From Flammeovirgaceae bacterium (GTDB taxonomy: Bacteria; Bacteroidota; Bacteroidia; Cytophagales; Cyclobacteriaceae): DNA of 64,000 nt. Each line of letters opens with the position of its first letter. Position 1 is the stretch's first letter. Of the stretch, positions 10,131 to 20,510 are shown in pieces. The notes under the pieces are model-generated. The model worked only from the letters and a program-made list of their open reading frames with translations, made no database searches and was not told where the DNA came from. Position numbers and translations under genes: made by a program. Location of the stretch: assembly GCA_016709845.1 (NCBI GenBank), contig JADJMA010000014.1:54861-118860 (forward strand), in the 5' to 3' direction.

Positions 10131-10217
10131 ACAATGAAAATTACCAACTTGATTTTCAGGTTTGTTCTATAAGTTGTTGATTTTCATTCGTCAATTATAC
10201 AATAGAAATCTCTATTG
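10131..10217. terminator. Paired hairpins between convergent genes
   Basis: The gap between the MORN gene and the POTRA gene holds two inverted repeats: AATGAAAAT (about 10133) with ATTTTCATT (10180-10188), nested with CAACTT/AAGTTG; and CAATAGA/TCTATTG at 10200-10217. Placement between convergent genes suggests bidirectional transcription stops. There is no long T-run, so efficiency is uncertain. Confidence 0.5.
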
Positions 10218-10228
10218 CATAATTTGGG

Positions 10229-11650
10229 TTAAAATTCTTTTTTCAAGTGAAAGAAAAAGCCATGTGTTTTTTCTCGGGTAAATGTGTATTCCAACCGAAG
10301 TACGGCATCATAAGCAGTAACAATATCAAAACCCGCACCCATGCCTGCGAGTAAATGATTTGATAATTGTGTGTTCAAATTCCGTTCGTCATAGTACGGA
10401 TAGTTTTCAACATACCCTAAGTCCACATAACTCTTTAAATAAATAGTGAGTGGAAAATAACGAAACTGCTCAATGGGCATTTCTTCTATGTTCCAGGTAC
10501 GAGAAAATATTTTTTTACGGAGCGTGGTTTTGTTTAATAAAAAAACGGGGCCTTCGATAACGTACACTTCATATCCTTTTACCAACTGCCTTCGATAACC
10601 CAGCGCGCTAAATAGAGAATAGGGTTGATTTGCAGGTGTGCTGAGATACATGGATGAGAAATTTGACAAATAGAAATTTTTCTTTAAATCCATATAGCGG
10701 GAGTAGGTTAAGTTAACCTCCCATTGATTTACATTGGTACCAAAACCTAACCCTGACTTTTGCAGAAACGCAGTTAGTTGATAACCCACCAGCGGATAGG
10801 CCACAACATCTCTATGTTCTGAATTGAACGAATACGTAAGGGCTCCAAATTTTTGTCGATCCTGTCCATTGCCGTAGAAATTGGGATTTAAATTGGCGAT
10901 GGTATCGGTAACGTGGTTGTCGAGGTAACTAAAGGAAAAGGAATGAGTTGTGTAAAATGATTTTCGGAATGTATACGTTATACCCGATTCAAAACTGGTT
11001 TTTAATGTCTCTCTTCCCTCTACAAATTCCAATTTGTGTTCCGCGGTTTGATAGGCCAAATTTTTAGGCTCACTGTATCGGAAATCAAAAATTAATCCAT
11101 GCTTTTGTTTACGATCGATATACGGAATGCGATAGCTAAGTTCAAAACGTCTGCTAAACCCAAATTGAGCGGTTAACCGCAGGGTTTCGTTTCTGCCTCT
11201 GAAGTTGTATTGGTATAAACGCAATCCATAATTAACCCGATTTAAATCATGATTGTAGTTTTGCCACCACTCATTAAAATTTCGGTCGGAGAGTTCAAAG
11301 ATAGGCACCGGAAATGTGTACCAACGTTCGTTTACCTCTACTAATAAATCTACTTTATTAGGTGTAACTTCCAACCACTTTACGGTTACTGAATTGAATA
11401 AGCGAGTATTATAAATTTTTTGTTGATCCTTCGAAAGAATCTCTCGCATCCTGTGGGTGCTTATGGTGTCTCCGGTTTTAAGAGAAAGTTCACGCGAAAT
11501 AATTCCTTCGCGGGTAATTTTATTACCGATAATAAGTATCCTGTTAACGGTTACAATCCTATTCACCAACGAATCCGAGGTTTGTCTTGAGACTGTATCC
11601 GCAGTTTGCTGAGATGTAAAACTAAAAATACCGATAATCAATGCCCACAT
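10229..11650 (-). CDS. POTRA-domain / BamA-like outer-membrane protein
   Basis: A 473-residue Omp85-type protein: signal peptide (about 1-15), one POTRA-like domain (about 30-110, with RILIIGNKITREGIISREL and VTPNKVDLLVEVNERW), then a beta-barrel ending in LRLEYTFTREK...LKKEF with a terminal Phe. It has a single POTRA rather than the five of BamA, so it is a small Omp85 paralogue rather than the main assembly factor. Its substrate is unknown. The frame is intact. It lies upstream of, and on the same strand as, nothing clearly coupled; lgt precedes it by 30 bases and may share a transcript. Confidence 0.8.
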   Translation of the reverse strand: MWALIIGIFSFTSQQTADTVSRQTSDSLVNRIVTVNRILIIGNKITREGIISRELSLKTGDTISTHRMREILSKDQQKIYNTRLFNSVTVKWLEVTPNKVDLLVEVNERWYTFPVPIFELSDRNFNEWWQNYNHDLNRVNYGLRLYQYNFRGRNETLRLTAQFGFSRRFELSYRIPYIDRKQKHGLIFDFRYSEPKNLAYQTAEHKLEFVEGRETLKTSFESGITYTFRKSFYTTHSFSFSYLDNHVTDTIANLNPNFYGNGQDRQKFGALTYSFNSEHRDVVAYPLVGYQLTAFLQKSGLGFGTNVNQWEVNLTYSRYMDLKKNFYLSNFSSMYLSTPANQPYSLFSALGYRRQLVKGYEVYVIEGPVFLLNKTTLRKKIFSRTWNIEEMPIEQFRYFPLTIYLKSYVDLGYVENYPYYDERNLNTQLSNHLLAGMGAGFDIVTAYDAVLRLEYTFTREKTHGFFFHLKKEF

Positions 11651-11679
11651 GCCAGTGTCTCCCCGTTATTCAATTTGAG

Positions 11680-12818
11680 TTACACGTGTGTTTTATTATT
11701 GGGTTGATTCCGGTACGACCAAATCAAAATGAGAACGCCAACAATTACTAAAGGAATACTTAAAATCTGTCCCATATTCAGCGGTAGTTTGTCTTCAAAC
11801 GAAACCTGGTTTTCTTTTAAGAATTCATAAGCGAATCGCAAACTCCACAATAGGATCATGAAAACGCCAAAAATTCTTCCTGGTGGCAAATTCTCTTTAT
11901 GTTTAGACCACATCATAAAAAGGATAAGGAATATAATAACACAGGAAATGGATTCATACAATTGAGCTGGATGACGCGCAATACCAAAGGTGCTGATGCG
12001 TGCTCCTAAGCTCCCCGTTGGATCGACATCGATTTGGTAATTGAGTGGGGTTGTGGTTGGTTCATCAACAAATTCATTATAAAAGGTGAGGAGATGTTTG
12101 ACGTCACCTTTCAGAAATGAAATAGCATCGGGCTGGCTGGTGCCATTTTTGAAGATCACATAAATATTTATGGGCACTCTGCCATTAGCACCTTCGGGTA
12201 AGCTTTTGTCTTTTTTCAACTTTAACAAATTCTACGGGGTTTTTTCCACCTCTATAATCCTTAATACCTTCTGTTACGCGATTTATAAACACAACACTCA
12301 GGGGATTATTTGAAGGGAGACCGATGATTTCGGAATTGAAAAAATTACCTAAGCGAATTAAGGCGCCCGTTAATGCGACCACAATAACAATCCGATCCAA
12401 AACCTGAATGTAACTTTGACCTGGCTTCTTTTTTGCGACTGTAAAGCCACAGGGCCAACAAAATCCCAAATGCTCCACCATGACTTGCCAAGCCTGTAAA
12501 ACCCGTAAACTTAAATGGTGAAAACTGGAAGGGTAACAAGATACTTAATGGGTCAGTAACAAACAGTTCGGGTTGGTAAAAAATAACATGCCCGAGACGA
12601 GCTCCTAAGATGGTTGCCACTACCATGTAAATGGTCAATGTATCTACATCTTTTTCGGACTTGCCTTCTTTGCGGTAGATATAGTATAATACTTGCTGAC
12701 TTAAAAGGAATCCGAGTGCAAACAATAAGCCGTACCAACGCAAGGCAAAAGAACCAATGGAAATGATTGCAGGACTGCCGTTCCAAATAATGTAACTAAT
12801 CATAATATAAAAGATCAA
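11680..12818 (-). CDS. lgt: Prolipoprotein diacylglyceryl transferase (two frame changes)
   Basis: Lgt, the inner-membrane enzyme that moves diacylglycerol from phosphatidylglycerol to the lipobox Cys of prolipoproteins. Signature pieces appear in order in three frames: WYGLLFALGFLL and GARLGHVIFY, then GLASHGGAFGI, then LIRLGNFFNSEI, and finally ARHPAQLYES with C-terminal helices. Frame changes lie near 12430 (after YSRKK) and near 12212, where an extra A in a poly-A run explains VEKDKSLPEG. The polar insert before RHPAQLYE is normal for Bacteroidota. Many lipoproteins are encoded nearby. Start ATG 12818; ATG 12803 is an alternative. Confidence 0.93.
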
Positions 12819-12877
12819 AATGGGCCCATCAAACCGGGACGAATTGGCAAATATAAGGACTAATGCCCAAGGTATCT

Positions 12878-14734
12878 TTATAGCTGCTCTAATTCCTGCA
12901 ATTCGAATCTAAAACCGCCTGATAGTATTGGGAATCGGCACCAACTGCGGGGGTCAACATTAATATCATCCAGATGAAAAGATGGAGCAAGCCGTTCCCG
13001 TTTCCATTGATTGGCTGACCAGAGCCGGAAGAATTTTTTTATATATTCTTTCAATTGTTGGGATGAGACTGTGGGCGTTAAGGTTCTACTGCTCAGCTGC
13101 TGAAATACTTCTGCAGGCGATTTCCGATCTTGGATGGCTAATTTTTCGATTTCAACTAAAATTGTGTAAGGCATCAAATCTTTTTCATCTGTCTGAGATT
13201 TATCGGCAGGTCGCAACTCAGCGGTAGGCGTTAGGTTGTTTACATACGACAATCCATTATAGTTCAATTCTTTTTGAGCCCAACGCAGCCATTGCAAAAT
13301 GAAAGGCTTATCAACCCCGGCAATAGGAGCAAGGCTACCGCTTGTATCGCCATCCATCGTTGCATAACCAACATCTCCTTCGCTCCGGTTTGAGGTCGTG
13401 AGTAACACGGCTTGTTTAATGTTTGCCAACATCCAGATGATGGGGAGATCGCGAACGAGCCTGAATGTTTTGCTTGGCAATATCATCTGTCTCCCAACTT
13501 AGTTTTCTGCCAAGTGCCGTTTCAATTTTCTGTTCATACGAATTCACCTCGTCATCAATTGTCCACTGATGAAATTGAGCACCCAATGAACTCGCTAATT
13601 CTTTTGCCGCTCTTAATGTAGCTTCCGATGAATTTTTGTTCCCTGATAAGCGCAGGTTAGTAATGCACCAACCATGTCTTTGATGTTATCCGTTACCGGG
13701 ATGTTAAAGGTAGAACAGAATTTTGTGTGCCTATGGAAGCGCACGCTCTGCGCACCATTTCCGCTACCAATATTGCGCATAGAGAAGAGTCGGCTCCGCC
13801 ACTTGCTTAGCACAAAACCACGGGCTCTGCTTTTTCGCAGATAATCGAAAAGGGCTAATGAAGTTGCCCTTGCAAATTCTTCGTTGCGTTCTTTATTATC
13901 TATGGATGGATGAACCTCTGTTAACTCTGGATTTTTAAAATTGATATCGCACCATTGCAGATGGAAAGATTTAATAACAAGGCGTTCAGCGATTTTGATA
14001 ATCTTACCACATTGACCAAAAATAATATCGCCATCGTAAATCATACGGCCTGCCTCGTTGCCGAGCAAGTTTACGAATAGATACGTACAGTTAAATTTTT
14101 GGGATCCATCAATAACTGCCTCCAGTTCACGCAGCTCACTTTTACCCATCGCAAAGTGACTGGCGCTTGGGTTCATAATTAAATCAATTCCCCGACTTGC
14201 CAATCGATACCCAGGTCGTTTTTCTTTTCGCCAGGCATCTTCACAAATTTCAAATCCAAACTTGATGCCGAATGCTTCATAGATTAAATCACCCACCTGA
14301 ATGGATTGACTTCCAATTTTTATTTCCTGAACTTTTCCTGATGGCCAGGCATCAAACCAACGCGGTTCATAGTGAACACCATCACGAGCCAGGTTTTGTT
14401 TTAAGGTAATGCCAATAATCTTTTGATTTTCGATAACGCATACGCCATTGTAGGTAATCTTATTGATACGGATCGGTAGACCCACGCAGGCAATTATCTT
14501 TGTACACGTGGGAATAATTCGTTGAAGATGGTGCCAGGCATTTTCACTAAGCCAATCACTAAGAAATAGATCTTCGCACCCATAGCCGGTTAAACTTAAT
14601 TCGGGGAAACACAGAATTTGTACGCCCTCCTTTTTAGCATTTTCAATAGCAGAAATAATGTTTGCTACATTATTATCCCAATCCAACGGAGTTTGGTTTG
14701 CAGTAGCACCGGCTATTCGGATTGAGTTATCCAT
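12878..14734 (-). CDS. nadE: Glutamine-dependent NAD+ synthetase (several frame changes)
   Basis: About 618 residues, the usual length of the two-domain enzyme that makes NAD+ from deamido-NAD+, glutamine and ATP. The N-terminal nitrilase-type glutaminase has Glu45 (PELSLTGYG), Lys112 (LKQNLARDG) and Cys164 (FEICEDAW). The synthetase domain has the PP-loop SKSGGADSS when one base is restored near 13800, followed by ILVAEMVRRA. Further frame changes near 13700, 13640 and 13470 separate YQGTKNSSEATLRAA and the C-terminal part GYATMDGDTSGSLAPI. Essential and cytoplasmic. The gene starts 4 bases after rnc ends. Confidence 0.92.
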
Positions 14735-14737
14735 ACG

Positions 14738-15457
14738 CTAAATATTCAGCATCACGCACGTTTTTTCTGAGGCATCTTGTTCGGCTTTCTTCTTGGTATA
14801 ACCAAAGCCCTGGCCATAGGCCTGATCGCCAATAATTACCTGTGCCGTAAATTCTTTACTGTTCTTTCCTTTTTTTACATCGGTTACATCAAAGTGAATC
14901 TCTTTACTATTTCGCTGTGCCCATTCAATCACCTTGCTTTTATGATTGGAGTTTGAATTTACCATTACATCTAAATCAAAATAGGTTTGAATTAGTTTAT
15001 CAATTACGAATTTCTTCGTTTTTATATAGCCCTTGTCTAGATAGATGGCGCCCACCAGGGCCTCAAGGGCATTTCCTAATATCACCTGCTTGAGCTGTGC
15101 ATTTTTATGATCAAACTGCATGATGGCGGCCACGCCTACTCTACGTGCCAGATGGTTGAGCGACTCGCGATTTACTATGCGCGATCGTATTTCTGTAAGA
15201 AAGCCTTCGTCTTTGAATGGATATTTCTTGAACAAGTAATCGGCCACAGCCGCACCAAGAATGGCATCACCTAAATACTCAAGTCGTTCGTTCGATTCGC
15301 GAAAGCCATTCTTTTCTTTTGAGCGTGAGCTATGTAACGTAGCAAGTTTATAAATCGCGAGATTGGATGGAGCAAAACCAGCAATTGTTTTAATTGCCGT
15401 TATCAGCTTCTTATCTTCTTTTGAATTGGATTTAGATAAAGAGAGTAATTTCCACAC
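14738..15457 (-). CDS. rnc: Ribonuclease III
   Basis: A 239-residue RNase III that cuts double-stranded RNA in rRNA and mRNA processing. The catalytic signature ERLEYLGDAIL is at about residues 60-70, with the second metal-binding segment (LGNALEALVGAIYLDKG) at about 147-163. A double-stranded RNA-binding domain is at the C-terminus (KVIEWAQRN...GYTKKKAEQDASE). The start is GTG 15457, ten bases after fabF; the acpP-fabF-rnc order is common in Bacteroidota. Intact frame. Confidence 0.97.
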   Translation of the reverse strand: MWKLLSLSKSNSKEDKKLITAIKTIAGFAPSNLAIYKLATLHSSRSKEKNGFRESNERLEYLGDAILGAAVADYLFKKYPFKDEGFLTEIRSRIVNRESLNHLARRVGVAAIMQFDHKNAQLKQVILGNALEALVGAIYLDKGYIKTKKFVIDKLIQTYFDLDVMVNSNSNHKSKVIEWAQRNSKEIHFDVTDVKKGKNSKEFTAQVIIGDQAYGQGFGYTKKKAEQDASEKTCVMLNI

Positions 15458-15467
15458 AACCGGTGCG

Positions 15468-16718
15468 TTACTCTACTTTTTTCAGAATTACGGATGCATT
15501 GTGGCCACCAAAGCCAAACGTATTGCTTAAGGCAACTTTCACATCTTTTTTCTGAGCCTTGTTAAACGTAAGGTTTAACTGTGGGTCAAGACCGTCATCA
15601 TCGGTAAAGTGATTGATGGTAGGAGCAATGATTCCTTCATTCAGCGCAAGCAAACAAGCAATTACCTCAATGGCACCCGCAGCACCCAGTAAATGGCCGG
15701 TCATTGATTTGGTGGAACTGATGTTCATTTTATAGGCCTGCTCACCAAATACTTTTTGAATGGCTTTAATCTCACCAATATCGCCAAGCGGAGTTGAGGT
15801 GCCGTGTGTATTTATATAATCTACTTCTTCAGGCTTAATACCCGCTTCACTCAACGCATTTTGCATTACCTTGGTAATACCAAAGCCTTCCGGATGGGGT
15901 GCGGTAATGTGATACGCATCGGCAGATAATCCACCGCCAATTATTTCAGCATAAATTTTCGCGCCTCTTTTCTTTGCGTGCTCATACTCTTCGAGAATAA
16001 GTGCGCCAGCGCCTTCGCCTAAGACAAAACCATCGCGGTCTTTATCGTAAGGTCGTGAGGCTGTTTCGGGGGAGTCGTTTCTTTCTGATAAAGCCTTCAT
16101 GGCGTTAAAGCCGCCAACACCAGCTTCGCATATTGCTGCTTCTGATCCACCAGAAACAATGATGTCGGCCTTACCCAATCGGATATAGGTAAACGAATCA
16201 TAAATAGCATTGGTGGAGGAGGCGCAAGCGGAAACCGTTACAAAGTTTGGTCCGCGAAAACCGTATTTAATAGAAATGTGACCTGCACTGATGTCAGCAA
16301 TCATCTTTGGAATAAAGAAAGGATTGAAACGAGGTGTGCCGCCACCTTTGGTATAGCTTTTTACTTCTTCCTGAAAAGTAAGCAACCCCCCGATACCGGA
16401 GCCCCAGATTACCCCAACTCGGTCAGGATCTAGTTCAGATAGCGGGAGGTTTGCATCAGCTATAGCTTCATCAGCCACCACCATAGCGTATTGCGAGAAT
16501 GGATCCATTTTACGCCCTTCTTTGCGATCCATAAAGTCTTCAAAATTGAAGCCTTTAACTTCGCAGGCGAATTTGGTCCTATATAGAGTAGTATCAAACT
16601 TGGTAATTGGTACAGCGCCACTTTTCCCAGCTTTTAAACCTTCCCAATATTGTTGAAGGTTGTTACCGATGGGAGTTAATGCGCCCGCACCTGTTATTAC
16701 TACTCTTTTAAATGTCAT
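15468..16718 (-). CDS. fabF: Beta-ketoacyl-ACP synthase II
   Basis: A 416-residue condensing enzyme of type II fatty-acid synthesis, extending acyl-ACP with malonyl-ACP. The catalytic triad is Cys165 (VSACASSTN), His305 (NTHGTSTPLGD) and His342 (MTGHLLGAAGAIE), and the Gly-rich end NTFGFGGHNAS is present. Full length, intact, cytoplasmic. It lies 31 bases after acpP, its carrier protein, and upstream of rnc. Confidence 0.97.
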   Translation of the reverse strand: MTFKRVVITGAGALTPIGNNLQQYWEGLKAGKSGAVPITKFDTTLYRTKFACEVKGFNFEDFMDRKEGRKMDPFSQYAMVVADEAIADANLPLSELDPDRVGVIWGSGIGGLLTFQEEVKSYTKGGGTPRFNPFFIPKMIADISAGHISIKYGFRGPNFVTVSACASSTNAIYDSFTYIRLGKADIIVSGGSEAAICEAGVGGFNAMKALSERNDSPETASRPYDKDRDGFVLGEGAGALILEEYEHAKKRGAKIYAEIIGGGLSADAYHITAPHPEGFGITKVMQNALSEAGIKPEEVDYINTHGTSTPLGDIGEIKAIQKVFGEQAYKMNISSTKSMTGHLLGAAGAIEVIACLLALNEGIIAPTINHFTDDDGLDPQLNLTFNKAQKKDVKVALSNTFGFGGHNASVILKKVE

Positions 16719-16749
16719 ACAATCCGTTAGTGGGCAAAACTGACTTCAA

Positions 16750-16989
16750 TTATTTCTTAACGTTCTCTTCGAGGTAAGAAATCGCCTGGCCTACGGTTGC
16801 GATGTTTTCGGCCTGGTCGTCAGGGATGGAAATGTTGAATTCTTTTTCGAATTCCATGATCAATTCTACTGTATCCAGAGGAGTCGGCACCCAAATCATT
16901 GGTAAGCTTGCTTCCGGTGTAACTTCAGATTCTTCCACGCCAAGTTTGTCGATGATGATCTGTTTTACTTTTTGTGCGATTTCAGACAT
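16750..16989 (-). CDS. acpP: Acyl carrier protein (two compensating indels hide the DSL motif)
   Basis: Acyl carrier protein of fatty-acid synthesis, 79 residues. The ends are normal (VKQIIIDKLGVEESEV; LDTVELIMEFEKEF). The middle reads PEASLPMIWVPTPLDTV where the family has a form of ASFTNDLGADSLDTV. Adding one t after agctt and removing one c from the cct that follows restores FTNDLGADSLDT, including the Ser that carries phosphopantetheine. The stretch between the two indels (about 16879-16904) is out of frame. As written the protein could not work, so sequence error is the likely cause. Confidence 0.95.
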   Translation of the reverse strand: MSEIAQKVKQIIIDKLGVEESEVTPEASLPMIWVPTPLDTVELIMEFEKEFNISIPDDQAENIATVGQAISYLEENVKK

Positions 16990-17023
16990 GTTTATAAAGG
17001 TTTAGAGTATTCAAAAATCTGTG

Positions 17024-17055
17024 CAAATAAAGAGATTTGGTGCAATATTGTCAAA
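17024..17055 (-). promoter_or_regulatory. Bacteroidetes-type promoter of the acpP operon
   Basis: On the minus strand TTTG (17052-17055) and TTTATTTG (17024-17031) are separated by 20 bases, close to the Bacteroidetes consensus TTTG/N19-21/TAnnTTTG (one mismatch). It lies 35 bases before the acpP start. Confidence 0.5.
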
Positions 17056-17083
17056 CATTTAACACCCATAGGGTAAATATCAA

Positions 17084-17514
17084 TTGGCAAAAGTGAAGAA
17101 AAAAAGACTTGAAATCGAATATACCTTTGATTTTGAGTTAATCGGCATTATTTCGAGTGCTAAAGGTTATAAACTTGCCTGGGAGATTAATTTAGCGTTG
17201 TCAGCACGCCTTGTAAAGCAAGTTGACTTGATTATTGAACAAAAAATAACACAAATGCTACTTATTCCTACTATTCATTTGAAAATGAAGTAAATACGCT
17301 CAAGCTATTTCGCAACAAGCCCAATGAAACAGATTTAGTCAAAAATGTATTAGTGCCTGAGTTTCCACATTATGATTACATTATTTTGGCACAAGGTGAA
17401 GATCATTTGGATAGCAATCGATTGCAGGAAGTCTTGCGTAAAATTTCTATAATTGAATTAACTGCTTTCATACCTTTGGACGCTTTAAAATCAAAAGAGC
17501 ACTTTATTTTCTAA
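17084..17514 (+). CDS. IPExxxVDY family protein (frame change)
   Basis: About 143 residues. The N-terminal part LEIEYTFDFELIGIISSAKGYKLAWEIN runs to a false stop at 17293. In another frame it continues as YSYYSFENEVNTLKLFRNK and LVPEFPHYDYIILAQGED, then the helix LQEVLRKISII, ending at 17514. This layout matches the IPExxxVDY proteins of Bacteroidota, of unknown function and usually next to pyk. The signature is degenerate here (VPEFPHYDY). One indel near 17265 separates the parts. The start is TTG 17084; pyk follows after 9 bases, so they are likely cotranscribed. Confidence 0.75.
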
Positions 17515-17523
17515 CTAATTTCA

Positions 17524-18951
17524 ATGGAACATATCATATACAACAAGACCAAGATTGTGGCTACTATAGGCCCCGCTTCTAATAATAAAGAAATGCTTCG
17601 CGCATTAGCTAAAGAGGGAGTAGATGTTTTTCGATTAAATTTTTCGCATGGTTCGCATGCGGATCACCAAAAAGTAATCGACTTTGTTCGTGAGATAAAT
17701 GTTGAGTTAGGTACACATATTGCTTTACTGCAAGATTTGCAAGGACCTAAAATCCGTGTAAACGAAATGCAACCGGGTATTGAAATTAAAGCCGGAGACA
17801 CGATCACAATCACGACCAAAGAAGTACTGGGAAATCAAGAATTGGTGAGCACATCGTATGAGGGACTTCCCAAAGATGTAAAGGTTGGCGATATGATTCT
17901 TATTGATGATGGTAAGATTGAGTTAAAGGTAAAAGAGGTTAAGGCCACAGAAGTGGTGTGCACGGTAGTTTATGGTGGCCCCCTTAAATCGCGGAAAGGA
18001 ATTAACCTTCCGTATTCGAAAGTATCGGCACCCTCACTAACCGATAAAGATTATGAGGATTTGGAGTTCGGTTTAAAGAATAAAGTAGACTGGGTTGCCT
18101 TATCCTTTGTGCGCAAGGCCACTGATATTGAAATACTAAGAGCCTATATTGATCGATTCAAGTCTACCACGCGAATTGTAGCGAAAATTGAGAAGCCCGA
18201 AGCACTGGAAAATATTGACGCTATTATTGCAGCAACGGATGCCATTATGGTAGCGCGGGGAGATTTGGGTGTAGAAATTTGGATGGAAGAAGTACCCATG
18301 GTACAGAAAATGTTGGTTGATAAATGCAACGAGGCATCTAAACCAGTAATTGTAGCTACGCAGATGATGGAGAGCATGATTGAGAACCCACGACCCACGC
18401 GTGCCGAAACCAATGATGTTGCCAATGCAGTACTGGATGGTGCCGATGCGCTTATGCTTTCCGCAGAAACAGCTGCCGGAAAATATCCTATTGAAGTTAT
18501 CCGAAGTATGGTGCGTACCATTGGTTCGGTAGAGAAGTCGGGAAACATCTTTTATAAGTTTAGACATATTGATCCAAAGTCACCCAACTATTTCAATGAT
18601 AGCTTGATTTTAACTGCTTGCAAGTTGGCCCAGGAAGTAAAAGCAAAAGCGATTGTTGGCATGACTCAATTGGGCTATGTTGCCTTTAAAGCTTCTTCGC
18701 ATCGACCGGATGCAAATATTTTTGCCTTCACCAGCAACGACACCATTTTAAATACCATGAATCTGGTGTGGGCAACGAAGGCCTATCATTATGACAAAGC
18801 TGCCTCTACCGATGAAACTATTGCAGACGTAGAGAAAATATTGAAACGTGATGGTCATGTAACGACAGGTGATATTTTTATTATGCTGGCCAGCATGCCG
18901 ATTCAGGACCGAGGACGAGCGAACATGATTAAAGTGCATGTTGTAAGTTGA
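17524..18951 (+). CDS. pyk: Pyruvate kinase
   Basis: A 475-residue pyruvate kinase, last step of glycolysis (phosphoenolpyruvate plus ADP to pyruvate plus ATP), cytoplasmic. Visible features: the N-terminal KIVATIGPAS, substrate-site VFRLNFSHGSH, the B-domain, the catalytic Lys segment RIVAKIEKPEAL, metal site MVARGDLGVE, and ENPRPTRAETNDVANAV. The C-terminal domain is complete. Intact frame. Confidence 0.97.
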   Translation: MEHIIYNKTKIVATIGPASNNKEMLRALAKEGVDVFRLNFSHGSHADHQKVIDFVREINVELGTHIALLQDLQGPKIRVNEMQPGIEIKAGDTITITTKEVLGNQELVSTSYEGLPKDVKVGDMILIDDGKIELKVKEVKATEVVCTVVYGGPLKSRKGINLPYSKVSAPSLTDKDYEDLEFGLKNKVDWVALSFVRKATDIEILRAYIDRFKSTTRIVAKIEKPEALENIDAIIAATDAIMVARGDLGVEIWMEEVPMVQKMLVDKCNEASKPVIVATQMMESMIENPRPTRAETNDVANAVLDGADALMLSAETAAGKYPIEVIRSMVRTIGSVEKSGNIFYKFRHIDPKSPNYFNDSLILTACKLAQEVKAKAIVGMTQLGYVAFKASSHRPDANIFAFTSNDTILNTMNLVWATKAYHYDKAASTDETIADVEKILKRDGHVTTGDIFIMLASMPIQDRGRANMIKVHVVS

Positions 18952-18964
18952 TACGGGTAACCTG

Positions 18965-20508
18965 TTACTGGTTACTGTTTACCAGTTTCGGTTCTACCAT
19001 AATTACATCCTCCCTTTCAACAATAACCATTCCCTTAGGGTCACCTTTGCGCTTGCGCACAAATTTTTGGATGTAACGATAACCGGACAAAGCGATTCTG
19101 TTTTGCGTTTGGAATTGTAAGCCGCCAATTGTGCAGCTCGTTCAATAACATCTTTTGGAAATTTTTTACCGGATTGATATTTGATGAGTACGTGTGAGCC
19201 GGCTACATCTTTCGCGTGCAGCCAAAGGTCTTCTTTGAAAGAATTTTTTAAGGTTAATTCATCATTGTGCTCTGCGTTTTTCCCTACCCAAATCCTGAAG
19301 CCTTTATATTCAAACTCATGATAGGGAAGCGATTTGAGTTGCTGTTTATTTATTTTAGGGCTATCCTTTCTAAAGTCTTTCAGGTTAGAGGCAGCCCCAA
19401 TGGTAGCTAAATCCTTTTCAAGATTTTCAATTTCTGCTTGTTTGGCACGAATAGTTTCCTGCAGCTTATTAATTTCTATTTGTTGATTCTTTGCTTTCCT
19501 ATAAAATATTTCAGCATTTTTTTTTGGATTAAGTTCTCGCTTAAGTTTTATCTCTACGGGCTTACCATCGTAAAAACTTTCGAGAACAATTTTTTCAGTA
19601 CCTATTTTTATTTCATGCATGTGCGCCATGATCAAATCGCCCCAAATCTGGTAATGTTGGTCATTAACTAATTCATTTAGCTTTTGCTGATTTTTTGAAA
19701 TATAATTTTTGCCTTTTATCTGATCTTGAATATGTTTTGATCGAATGATTTTTTCTGAATGCAAGGTGTTAGAGATAGAACTCTTTAGAAAAAATTCGTT
19801 AATAGCTTCAAGAGGTTGTTGAAAGGATTGCAATATGTTTCCAATTGGAACCAATGAGAAAATAATCTCACCTCCTTTTTCTACCATGTAATAAGTTGGC
19901 TTTTCCAGTAAGGCTAATAGTTTATTAAACTCACTCCATTGCTCCGTTGCTAATAACTTATCAAACCCATGGTCGCGCCAATATTCCCAGAAAATTTTCC
20001 CAAGTGTAAAATATGTTTTGGGCAGAGCATTAATATTTTGTTCGAAAGCTTTCTGACTGAAATCAAGCTGCCGATCGAGTTGATCCATTGAAATTTCAAG
20101 ATCAGCTTCCAGATGATTTCTGAATAAAGAGATTGCTTTTTCCTTTTTAAATAGAACCAGGTTCGATCGGTTACCATGCATTTTAAATAGGAGTTGATAA
20201 TCGCCCTCTAATTCAAAGGAAAAGCTCCGCTCGTTTTTATATTGTCGGATTCTCTTTACTTTCTTTAAAATGACTTCATTAAAAAGATCCACGCTATTTT
20301 TCCGGGCACGATTAAACCCCTCCGGAAATGAAAGACAACAAAATTGAGGGAGTAAACTGGCTTTAATAAAAAATGATTGCTGTGAATTATTTAATTCAAT
20401 AACAAGTTCATCCTTGTTCTGACTAAAACAAGAGACTACGGTGTAGCCCACAATCTTATCATTCAATTGGCGGCTAAGTTGCTTTAGAAAATAATAATTG
20501 GTGTGCAC
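18965..20508 (-). CDS. NFACT / RqcH-like ribosome quality-control protein (frame change near end)
   Basis: About 514 residues, an NFACT-family protein like bacterial RqcH/Fbp54. These bind the stalled 50S-peptidyl-tRNA complex and add C-terminal tails. Visible: NFACT-N (about 1-200, KMHGNRSNLVLF), a coiled-coil middle (residues 330-370), and NFACT-R with GFRIWVGKNAEHNDEL, DLWLHAKDVAGSHV and the conserved end KKFVRKRKGDPKGMVIVERED. That end is read in a different frame after VTSK; an extra A in the aaaaa run near 19063 restores it and moves the stop to 18965. Whether it adds alanine tails cannot be shown from sequence. Confidence 0.85.
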
Positions 20509-20510
20509 CT

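Noticed and set aside
13613..14734. Separate nitrilase gene
   Set aside because: The C-terminal synthetase pieces follow in order with the PP-loop, so it is the N-terminal half of the split nadE.
18136..18567. Long antisense frames over pyruvate kinase
   Set aside because: They are shadows of a complete, well-conserved gene on the plus strand.
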